From JALYXS01 sp051003795 (lineage in GTDB: Bacteria; Acidobacteriota; Terriglobia; Bryobacterales; Bryobacteraceae), in contig JBPCKZ010000103.1 of NCBI GenBank assembly GCA_051003795.1, positions 1-22,446 of the forward strand: DNA of 22,446 nt, written 5' to 3'. Positions 1 to 5,780 of this stretch are shown piece after piece. How positions within the stretch are numbered: the first letter of the stretch is position 1; the number at the start of each line of letters is the position of its first letter. Both the position numbers and the translations under genes were made by a program. A model generated the notes under the pieces. That model was given only the letters and a program-made list of their open reading frames with translations, was not told where the DNA came from and made no database searches.

Positions 1-2
1 CC

Positions 3-86
3 GGGGCCAACGCCATCATTGCACTACGGTGCTGCCAACTCAGCGGACGATGGGAAGAATTCTGGGAATCACGCGCCGCTGGCTGA
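3..86 (+). CDS. Probable transposase C-terminus, partial (cut by window start)
   Basis: Frame 3 is open from the window edge to a TGA at 84-86 and encodes 27 residues beginning GANAIIALRCC and ending with a tryptophan-rich LSGRWEEFWESRAAG tail. From memory this resembles the extreme C-terminus of ISKra4-like transposases, in which a short LR(x)n SG(x)n W/Y-W tail closes the protein. About 40 bp after the stop lies a segment (105-127, containing CACAAATTTGACGCGCACCC) that could be the terminal inverted repeat of the element. The opposite end is outside the window, so neither the family nor the boundary can be proven here. Frame 1 is also open to 115-117 but has no recognisable content. Confidence 0.4.
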   Translation, partial: GANAIIALRCCQLSGRWEEFWESRAAG

Positions 87-142
87 CTTCCGCCCGGCCT
101 CACATCCACAAATTTGACGCGCACCCCAATCCGGTTGCCCGA

Positions 143-171
143 TTGCACCCGTATCTTTAGTACGCTAGGAT
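143..171 (+). promoter_or_regulatory. Candidate sigma70-type promoter for the small secreted protein at 201
   Basis: TTGCAC at 143-148 and TAGGAT at 166-171 are separated by 17 nt. This predicts a start of transcription near 178 and a leader of about 23 nt that contains the strong Shine-Dalgarno AAGGAGG at 187-193. The -35 match is only 3/6 and the -10 match 4/6, so this is a positional suggestion. If the left-edge IS ends near 127, the promoter lies just outside it. Confidence 0.35.
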
Positions 172-200
172 AGTTCTAGTTGTTCCAAGGAGGTATTACT

Positions 201-509
201 ATGAAGAAGATCGTTTTTGCTTCCGTATTGGTTTTGTCCACGTTTTCCATCAGCGCTTTTGCCGAGGAGTGGACCGGTTATATTTCGGACTCTAAGTGCG
301 CGGCTAACCCCGCGAAGGTTGCATCGGACGACCACGCCGCTTGCGCTGCTAAATGCGTAAAAGGCGGCGCGTCCGCGGTATTGGTGTCCGACGGTAAGGT
401 CTACAAGATCGACGACCAGAGCAAAGTCGCGGATCACATTGGTCACAAAGTGACGGTCACGGGTAAACTCGACGGCGACACCGTGAAAGTCGACAGCGTG
501 AAGATGTAA
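201..509 (+). CDS. Small secreted protein, acidobacterial DUF5818-like
   Basis: The gene encodes 102 residues. ATG at 201 is chosen because AAGGAGG at 187-193 sits 7 nt upstream; a TTG at 180 in the same frame would swallow that site. Residues 1-21 form a classical Sec signal peptide (MKK, hydrophobic core, ...AFA) with likely cleavage before E22. The mature part starts WTGYISDSKC, has three cysteines (C33, C48, C52) with H45 nearby, and then a beta-rich half (VLVSDGKVYKID, GHKVTVTGKLDGDTVKV). This pattern is a recurrent small secreted family in Acidobacteria, which I believe is DUF5818. The function is unknown; the tail suggests a small beta-barrel, and the cysteines may form a disulphide or bind metal. 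It stands alone, convergent with the gene at 553-1653. Confidence 0.85.
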   Translation: MKKIVFASVLVLSTFSISAFAEEWTGYISDSKCAANPAKVASDDHAACAAKCVKGGASAVLVSDGKVYKIDDQSKVADHIGHKVTVTGKLDGDTVKVDSVKM

Positions 510-541
510 TTTTGCAGGGCTAAGGCATTGTTGTTACTTTA

Positions 542-576
542 GCGGGGAGAGGCTACTGCAGTTTGCCTCTCCCTGC
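542..576. terminator. Hairpin between convergent genes, possible bidirectional terminator
   Basis: GCGGGGAGAGGC (542-553) pairs with GCCTCTCCCTGC (565-576): 12 pairs including one G-U, with an 11-nt loop. It lies between the stop of the small secreted gene (509) and the end of the convergent PLP-enzyme gene, whose TAG stop (553-555) and last codons form part of the hairpin. Neither side is followed by a run of T, so it is not a textbook intrinsic terminator. It may act by structure or with Rho. Confidence 0.45.
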
Positions 577-1653
577 CACTTTCCAAACCTCCTCCACTTT
601 CTCACCTCTAATTCCATACACGTTTTCGTGCAGGTTTACAGCGACGCACACGTGATTCGGAATAATGCGAATCTTCTGTCCCACCGAAAATTCCCGTTCC
701 GCCTGGGCCGTGTCGATGAAACCGTGTTCCTCGTTCATCCGATAGAAGCGGCAACCCGGCGCTTCGACTACGCGCCCGAAGGTCTCTCCTCCCGCGGTTG
801 ACCGGTCCGACGAAAACGTCTTCGACCCGCCATCGATAAACATGCTTCCGGCGCGCGGCGTGGAAACCACGGTAACCAGGATGGCCGCCGCGCAATCGTC
901 GAGCGAACATGCCCCGCTTTGGACCGTATTGATGTCGTTGAAGACATAGGTTCCGGGGCGAACCTCGTTCTGGCCTTTGACAAGATGTGAGTGAAACAGG
1001 GTGGGCGTGGAGCCGCCGCTGACTATTTCCGCTTCGATTCCGGCGCGGCGGAAATCGGCTATTGTGGCTTCGAGCAGCTCGCTCAGGGTCGATAGTTTCG
1101 CGGCATCGCTGCCGCCTGGGTTCTTGATGTGACCCGGATAAAATGCGAGGCCGCGGAAGCGGACGCCGGGCAGAGTTTCGATTTCCTGAGCGAGGCGGAG
1201 CGCCTCGGCGGGAGTGACGCCGACCCGGCCCAACCCCACGTCCATTTCGACGAGCACGCCGATTTTCACGCCCGCCGCTTGGGCCGCCTCCGAAAGCTGG
1301 CGAGCGGCGGCGGCGCTATCGAGAGCGACCGTCACTTGGGCTTCGGCCGCCACTTTAGCCAGCCGATCCAGCTTGGTGCGGCCGATCACGGGATAAGCCA
1401 CCAGAAGATCGGAGGGTGACGCATCGAGCATCGCGTCAATCATTACTTCCGCTTCGCTCACTTTCGCGACGGTCAGACCGGCGGCGCCAAGCGCGAGTTG
1501 CCGGCGGCCGATCTCCGGCATCTTGTGCGTCTTGGTATGGGGCCGCAGCCGCAAATGGTGGGTAGCCGCGTAATTCGCCGCACGTTGCAGATTGTGCTCC
1601 ATAATCTCAAGGTCGATCAGGAGCGCGGGGGTGTCGAGTTCGGAAACAGTCAT
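553..1653 (-). CDS. Fold-type III PLP enzyme, D-threonine aldolase / D-serine dehydratase family
   Basis: The protein has 366 residues from the ATG at 1653, where homology should begin (MTVSELDTPALLIDL). A TTG at 1695 would add 14 unlikely residues. The N-terminal alanine-racemase-like TIM barrel carries RPHTKTHK (37-44), with K41 the likely PLP Schiff-base lysine. GLGRVG and the FYPGHI stretch further along the barrel fit phosphate and substrate binding. The C-terminal domain ends with NHVCVAVNLHENVYGIR, where H334 and C336 match the His-x-Cys metal site known for zinc-dependent D-serine dehydratase; D-threonine aldolases carry His and Asp instead. Either D-threonine/D-3-hydroxyamino-acid cleavage or D-serine dehydration is possible. 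No signal peptide is present, so it should be cytoplasmic. It diverges from the protease gene with only 59 bp between starts, and no clear Shine-Dalgarno is seen. Confidence 0.85.
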   Translation of the reverse strand: MTVSELDTPALLIDLEIMEHNLQRAANYAATHHLRLRPHTKTHKMPEIGRRQLALGAAGLTVAKVSEAEVMIDAMLDASPSDLLVAYPVIGRTKLDRLAKVAAEAQVTVALDSAAAARQLSEAAQAAGVKIGVLVEMDVGLGRVGVTPAEALRLAQEIETLPGVRFRGLAFYPGHIKNPGGSDAAKLSTLSELLEATIADFRRAGIEAEIVSGGSTPTLFHSHLVKGQNEVRPGTYVFNDINTVQSGACSLDDCAAAILVTVVSTPRAGSMFIDGGSKTFSSDRSTAGGETFGRVVEAPGCRFYRMNEEHGFIDTAQAEREFSVGQKIRIIPNHVCVAVNLHENVYGIRGEKVEEVWKVAGRGKLQ

Positions 1654-1712
1654 TGGAGTGTTTAGGATGTATCGTAGCGCGCCTGGATTTCGCAATGTGG
1701 TAGCTTCTGACC

Positions 1713-4166
1713 ATGTGTTCAGGAGTTCAAAAGTCCCTATTTGCGAAGATCGCTTTCTTCGCGGGGAGCGCGGCGCTGCTTCCGGCGCAGTTCGTGCCCA
1801 ATCGCTATATCGTCGAGTTTACCGGGGACCCGGTGGCTCTCCATCTTGCGAACCTACGGAAAACATCGCGGTCCAAAGAATCAAGTTTGAAGGGTCTACC
1901 GGCGCGCGCGCGTCTGGAGTCGATCCGGCGTGAGCAAGCGGACATGCGCGCGGCAATATTGGCGCAAGAAGAGAACGTCGAAATCCTCGACTGCATCGAC
2001 ACGGTTTCGAACGCCTGCTTTTTGCGCATGACCAAGGAACAAGCGGGGCGCGTGGCGCTAATGCCTGGCGTGAAGCGCGTCCGTCAGGAGCATTACTATC
2101 GGCCGAATCTCGATCACGCGGTCGCGATCCATCGCGCGCCGGAAGTGTGGGCGCAGATCGGTTTCGAGAATGCGGGCCTGGGGATGAAGATTGGCATGAT
2201 CGATACAGGTATCGACAACAGACATCCCGGTTTTCAAGACGCGTCTCTGCCGATGCCGCCCGGATTCCCGCAGGTTGGAAGGGAAAGCGACCGTCAATTC
2301 ACAAGCAACAAAATCATCGTTGCGCGCAGCTACGTGCGCTTGCTGGATGCTCCCGACAGCGATAATTCAGCGCGGGATCATGTTGGCCACGGCACCAGCA
2401 CCGGAATGGCCGCGGCGGGGAACACCAACACCGGTCCGCTCGCCACAATCACGGGGATGGCGCCGAAAGCCTATCTCGGCAACTACAAGGTTTTCGGTTC
2501 TCCCGGCGTGAACGATTCAACTTCGGACAGCGCCCTGCTAAGCGCCATCAACGACGCCGTGATCGATGGCATGGACGTGCTCAATTTGAGCTTGGGCGGT
2601 TTGGTTAGCGGGCCCGTCGAAGACGACGCGCTCGCCGACGCCATCTACCTGGCAACTTTACAGAATGTAATCGTGGTCGTTTCGGCGGGCAACGATGGCC
2701 CGGACCTCAATACCATCGGCTCTCCAGCCGGCGTCCCGAGTGCCATCGCGGCGGGTGCCATTCCCAACGACCGAGCCTTCGTGGGACTCGCGACAATCGA
2801 TGGTATTGGAGCCTTCGCGGCCGCTCCTGCGTTTGGTCCCCAACAAAAAGCCCCGATCACCGCGCCGCTCGTGGATGTCACATCGATCGATGCGACGGGG
2901 CTCGCGTGCGACGCGCTTCCGGCGGGTAGCCTGAAGGGTTTCATCGCTTTGATTCCGCGCAATCCCGATCAGTGTGGAACCGCGGTTAAGCTCGCGAACG
3001 CTAGGGTCGCGGGAGCAGTTGCGGGGCTGTTATTCAACTACGCGGCTCAACCCGATCTATTTTCGCCACAGCTCGGCGTGTCTTTGCCCGCGGAAGCGAT
3101 GAGCTACGCGGACGGTCTCAAAATACAACAGGCGCTTGCCGGTAAGCCCGCTCCCAATACCACGCTCGATTTCCTGCTTCGCGCTTTTCCGATCGACACC
3201 CGGTATCTTTCCGACTTCACGTCGAGCGGCCCCGGCCCGGGCGGATCCATCAAGCCCGACCTGCTCGCCGTGGGGGCTTTCGTGTACACCGCCGCCGAAA
3301 GCACCGATTCCAAGGGTGACGTTTACAGCCCCGATGGATACATCGAAGTGGATGGCACGAGTTTCTCGTCGCCATTGGTGGCGGGAGCGGCGGCACTGAT
3401 CAAGGGCGCGCGCCCGGGGTTGACCGCGGCCCAATACAAATCGTTGCTGATTAACAACGCGGCCGCGTTCGCGTCGACCGCCGACGGTCCCGTGAACGTG
3501 CAGCAGGGCGGGGCGGGCTTGCTCGACGCGGCCGCCGCTTATCGCGGAACCATTACCGCCGAGCCCGCTTCGCTTTCCTTCGGCGTGCAGGGCCAAACGG
3601 CCAATCCCGTTCAGACCGTCGCCATTACGAACGTGGGCGCGTCCGCGGATACGGTGACGATCTCAGTCGCGCCGAGCGTTGCGCGCGCGGCCGCGCCGGT
3701 CATTTCGACCCAGACCCTGCAACTCGCGCCGGGGGCTTCGCAAACCGTTACTTTCGATTTCTCCCGCGCGCCAACCGCGCCGGGAGCTTACGAGGGTGTC
3801 ATCCGGCTGCAAAGCGGCGCGACCGGAATCGAGAGCCGGATGCCCTACTTTTATGCGGTTCCGTCGGCTCCGAAGCGCATCCAGATCGTTTTATCGGATC
3901 CGTCGGCTCCGGCCGGCACGTTCGACCCCGAAGCGGCATTTTTTCGCGTAGTGGACGAAAATGGGGTGGCTCTGAAAGCCACGATCAAACCAACGGCCTA
4001 TGCGGTGTCGGGCGGCGGCACGGTTGTGTCCGTGAATCTTCGCGATCAAATCGTTACGGATTCGTTCGCCATCAATGTGCGGTTGGGGCCCAACGCCGGT
4101 CCGAATGTGTTCCGCATCCAAGCGGGCGCGGTCACGAAGGACGTTACCATCCTAGGGACGCCGTAA
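1713..4166 (+). CDS. Secreted subtilisin-like serine protease (S8) with PA and Ig-like domains
   Basis: The protein has 817 residues. A signal peptide covers about 1-26 (AKIAFFAGSAALLPAQ). An I9-type propeptide follows at about 30-140 (RYIVEF..., then a KRVRQEHYY end). The S8 catalytic domain shows the complete triad: D164 in MIDTGID, H226 in GHGTSTG and S550 in DGTSFSSPLVAG, with oxyanion N327 in SAGNDGP. The gap of about 225 residues between N327 and S550 holds an inserted PA-type domain (about 380-490). Residues after about 612 are beta-rich, beginning with a TAEPASLSFGVQG repeat typical of Ig/ASPM-like domains, then a further beta domain to the end. It is probably an exported scavenging protease that is activated by loss of the propeptide. 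The ATG at 1713 has little Shine-Dalgarno support. The gene ends directly against the convergent gene at 4167 with no spacer. Confidence 0.93.
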   Translation: MCSGVQKSLFAKIAFFAGSAALLPAQFVPNRYIVEFTGDPVALHLANLRKTSRSKESSLKGLPARARLESIRREQADMRAAILAQEENVEILDCIDTVSNACFLRMTKEQAGRVALMPGVKRVRQEHYYRPNLDHAVAIHRAPEVWAQIGFENAGLGMKIGMIDTGIDNRHPGFQDASLPMPPGFPQVGRESDRQFTSNKIIVARSYVRLLDAPDSDNSARDHVGHGTSTGMAAAGNTNTGPLATITGMAPKAYLGNYKVFGSPGVNDSTSDSALLSAINDAVIDGMDVLNLSLGGLVSGPVEDDALADAIYLATLQNVIVVVSAGNDGPDLNTIGSPAGVPSAIAAGAIPNDRAFVGLATIDGIGAFAAAPAFGPQQKAPITAPLVDVTSIDATGLACDALPAGSLKGFIALIPRNPDQCGTAVKLANARVAGAVAGLLFNYAAQPDLFSPQLGVSLPAEAMSYADGLKIQQALAGKPAPNTTLDFLLRAFPIDTRYLSDFTSSGPGPGGSIKPDLLAVGAFVYTAAESTDSKGDVYSPDGYIEVDGTSFSSPLVAGAAALIKGARPGLTAAQYKSLLINNAAAFASTADGPVNVQQGGAGLLDAAAAYRGTITAEPASLSFGVQGQTANPVQTVAITNVGASADTVTISVAPSVARAAAPVISTQTLQLAPGASQTVTFDFSRAPTAPGAYEGVIRLQSGATGIESRMPYFYAVPSAPKRIQIVLSDPSAPAGTFDPEAAFFRVVDENGVALKATIKPTAYAVSGGGTVVSVNLRDQIVTDSFAINVRLGPNAGPNVFRIQAGAVTKDVTILGTP

Positions 4167-5264
4167 TCAGGATCGGCGCTCGTCCAAGGCCATGTCGTGC
4201 AAAGCGCGGATGTAGCCCAGGCTAAATGCCCAGCCGGTATGCCCATCGCCGACCATCTTCGGAACGTGATCCGCGATCAGAATACCGCGATAGTCCACCT
4301 CGGCCAGCGTTCGCATGAGCTTTTTCATGTCGGTATAGCCGTTATCGACGAAGGCTTCGACGAAATCGGGAATCGGCGCGCTCACGTTCCGGAAATGGAT
4401 CTTCCATAGTTTGCCCATTTTCGAGAATTCATGAACGGCGTCGAAAACGTCCTTGCCCATGTACTTGCCGCCTTCCATCCAGGTGCCGCAGCACAGGCAG
4501 ACACCCACGTTCGGGCTGTTGGCGATTTTCATCGCGCGAACGTAGCCGTCGAAGTTGCCAAAGATGCAGCGGGGCACGCCGCCCAATTCGGGAACCGGCG
4601 GGTCGTCCGGGTGAATGCCGATGCGCACGCCCACTTCTTCGGCGACGGGAACAACCTGCTTGATGAAGTAGGTGTAGTTCTCCCAAATTTCGTCCTTGCT
4701 GAATTTACGCCCATTCGTGACGGGAGGCGTGAAGACCTTGCCGTCCCAATATCCCTTGGCATTGGATTCGTGAAATGCGCGCGCGGGGGCGCCCCCGCGC
4801 GCCGTTTCGGGCGGGGAGCTCCAGATGCCGTTGCCCATGTGCGCGTAAGTGGTGTAGTAGATTCCGGCCTTGCCGAGATTTCGAAGATACTGCTTGTACT
4901 CTTCGATTTTTTGATCGCGGCCGGGAAGGTTGAGCGTGACCGCCGGCATGTTGTGCACGTTCGTGTTGCCGATATTCGCGACTTTCAGGCCGGCCGCTTC
5001 CACGCGCGTTTTCATGTCGGCGAACATCTCGTAGGTCCCGCCGGTTGTCCCGATGCTGAGATATTGGACCCCGATCTGCTTTGCGAACGTCAGGTCTTCG
5101 GGAGTGAAATTGCTACTGAGCTGGTAAGAAATCTTCATGCCCGGCGAGAGCGGCTCGAGCGGGCGCTTCGCGGCTTTCGCGGAAGCGGCCGAAAGCGCGG
5201 CGGCCCCGGCCGTGGCGCGAATGAAGCCACGGCGGCTGGATGAAATGCTGGGATTATGTTTCAT
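4167..5264 (-). CDS. Tat-exported mannonate dehydratase-like (UxuA/ManD fold) protein
   Basis: The protein has 365 residues. It begins with a twin-arginine signal, SSRRGFIRATAG (8-20), followed by an Ala-rich hydrophobic stretch. The rest is a TIM barrel resembling D-mannonate dehydratase. GIHPDDPP (217-223) and LGGVPRC are ManD landmarks, and the four metal-site positions are kept: H218, C258 (in VCLCCGTW), H290 (in KIHFRNV) and D332 (in IADHVP). Known ManD enzymes convert D-mannonate to 2-keto-3-deoxygluconate with a divalent metal and act in the cytoplasm, so the Tat signal is unusual. It is also somewhat shorter than E. coli UxuA (about 394). The protein may instead be a sugar-phosphate-isomerase-like enzyme with another substrate. 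A 24-bp palindrome in the gene encodes ARGGAPARA (155-163). Confidence 0.8.
   Translation of the reverse strand: MKHNPSISSSRRGFIRATAGAAALSAASAKAAKRPLEPLSPGMKISYQLSSNFTPEDLTFAKQIGVQYLSIGTTGGTYEMFADMKTRVEAAGLKVANIGNTNVHNMPAVTLNLPGRDQKIEEYKQYLRNLGKAGIYYTTYAHMGNGIWSSPPETARGGAPARAFHESNAKGYWDGKVFTPPVTNGRKFSKDEIWENYTYFIKQVVPVAEEVGVRIGIHPDDPPVPELGGVPRCIFGNFDGYVRAMKIANSPNVGVCLCCGTWMEGGKYMGKDVFDAVHEFSKMGKLWKIHFRNVSAPIPDFVEAFVDNGYTDMKKLMRTLAEVDYRGILIADHVPKMVGDGHTGWAFSLGYIRALHDMALDERRS
4779..4802. repeat. Perfect 24-bp GC palindrome inside the ManD-like gene
   Basis: The two halves 4779-4790 (GCGCGCGGGGGC) and 4791-4802 are exact reverse complements with no loop, and every base is G or C. The palindrome lies inside the coding region and encodes an Arg/Gly/Ala/Pro stretch just after the TYAHMGNG part of the protein. 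It could be a GC-biased slippage product or a recently inserted small palindromic unit. Confidence 0.75.
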
Positions 5265-5289
5265 ATTGAGGTGTTCTCATCTCGACGAG

Positions 5290-5298
5290 ATTATGTCA
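5290..5298 (-). promoter_or_regulatory. Candidate extended -10 promoter for the ManD-like gene
   Basis: On the minus strand 5298-5290 reads TGACATAAT, an extended -10 (TGn) followed by CATAAT (5/6 match). It would start transcription about 20 nt before the ATG at 5264. No convincing -35 box is seen. The site sits in the 50-bp gap after the coiled-coil gene, which is on the same strand, so read-through from selC is an alternative. Confidence 0.3.
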
Positions 5299-5314
5299 CA
5301 GTGCGCAAGCAGCC

Positions 5315-5641
5315 CTACTGGTGGCCGTTGCCGCTGCCCTTTCCTTTGTCATCGTCCCGGCGGCGAATCCAATCGTCCGCAAGCGCTACTAGGATATCGA
5401 TTCGGTCCTTCTGTTCCGCCATTGCCGCCTCGAAATTCTTTTGCCATTCCGCGCTCTCCTTCTGCCGCTCCACAATGGCCGTCATGGCGACGTTCAGATC
5501 GCGAAGCCAATCGTTGTGCTCTTGAATGCGCTGCTCGTGATCCTGGATGCGCCGCGACGACTTGTTCTCGATCATGGACAGAACAATCAAGTGTTCCTTC
5601 AATTCGTCCATCTGCTTCTTCAGTTCGGCGTCGAGATCCAT
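5315..5641 (-). CDS. Small coiled-coil protein encoded directly downstream of selC
   Basis: The protein has 108 residues, starting MDLDAELKKQMDELKEHL. ATG at 5641 is chosen because AGAAGG lies 7 nt upstream and begins right after the encoded CCA of the tRNA; the reading frame remains open through the tRNA, but that extension is not meaningful protein. Residues 1 to about 90 are one long charged helix with heptad-like spacing (KKQMDELKEHLIVLSMIENKS, HEQRIQEHNDWLRDLNVAMT, ERQKESAEWQ), and the end is a basic, Gly-rich tail (RRRDDDKGKGSGNGHQ). No membrane segment, signal peptide or catalytic motif is seen. The family is not recognised and no function can be assigned. Its position suggests co-transcription with selC. 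Confidence 0.75.
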   Translation of the reverse strand: MDLDAELKKQMDELKEHLIVLSMIENKSSRRIQDHEQRIQEHNDWLRDLNVAMTAIVERQKESAEWQKNFEAAMAEQKDRIDILVALADDWIRRRDDDKGKGSGNGHQ

Positions 5642-5652
5642 GGCAATCCTTC

Positions 5653-5746
5653 TGGCGGAAGCTAGTGGGGGTCGAACCCACCCGCGATACAAGTACCGCA
5701 CACCGGGTTTGAAGTCCGTGCCCGGCACCGGCCAGGATTAGCTTCC
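5653..5746 (-). tRNA. selC: tRNA-Sec (anticodon UCA)
   Basis: Read on the minus strand the 94-nt gene folds as a bacterial selenocysteine tRNA. The acceptor stem has 8 pairs (GGAAGCTA with TAGCTTCC) instead of 7. The D stem has 6 pairs (CCTGGC/GCCGGG) closed by the 4-nt loop CGGT, the same loop as in E. coli selC. The anticodon loop CTTCAAA gives UCA, which reads UGA. A long variable arm (GCGGTA/TATCGC, loop CTTG) precedes a 5-pair T stem, GTGGG TTCGACC CCCAC. Discriminator G and the CCA end are encoded (5656-5653). The anticodon stem is irregular: CACGGA faces CCCGGTG, giving five pairs with one bulged G and an A-C pair next to the loop. The gene implies SelA/SelB/SelD elsewhere in the genome. 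Confidence 0.93.
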
Positions 5747-5752
5747 GAGCCG

Positions 5753-5758
5753 ATTGTA
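5753..5758 (-). promoter_or_regulatory. Candidate -10 box of selC
   Basis: TACAAT (5/6 match to TATAAT) on the minus strand ends 6 nt before the tRNA 5' end. Transcription would start at or within a base or two of the mature tRNA, leaving almost no 5' leader for RNase P. The -35 region is unclear; TTCACT at 5785-5780 is too far away at 21 nt. Confidence 0.4.
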
Positions 5759-5766
5759 GCAACGCG

Positions 5767-5772
5767 CATAAT
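5767..5772 (+). promoter_or_regulatory. Candidate -10 box of the aminopeptidase gene
   Basis: CATAAT (5/6) ends 8 nt before the GTG start at 5781, and a weak TTCCGA (5743-5748) lies 18 nt upstream inside the tRNA 5' end. If used, the aminopeptidase mRNA would begin within about two bases of its start codon and be leaderless, which fits the absence of a Shine-Dalgarno there. Confidence 0.35.
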
Positions 5773-5780
5773 CGTAATGA

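Noticed and set aside
4431..5243. 270-codon plus-strand open frame
   Set aside because: Antisense to the ManD-like gene, which has clear motifs; typical of high-GC DNA.
5642..5728. N-terminal extension of the coiled-coil gene through the tRNA
   Set aside because: The extra residues are only translation of the selC sequence; the ATG at 5641 has a proper ribosome site.
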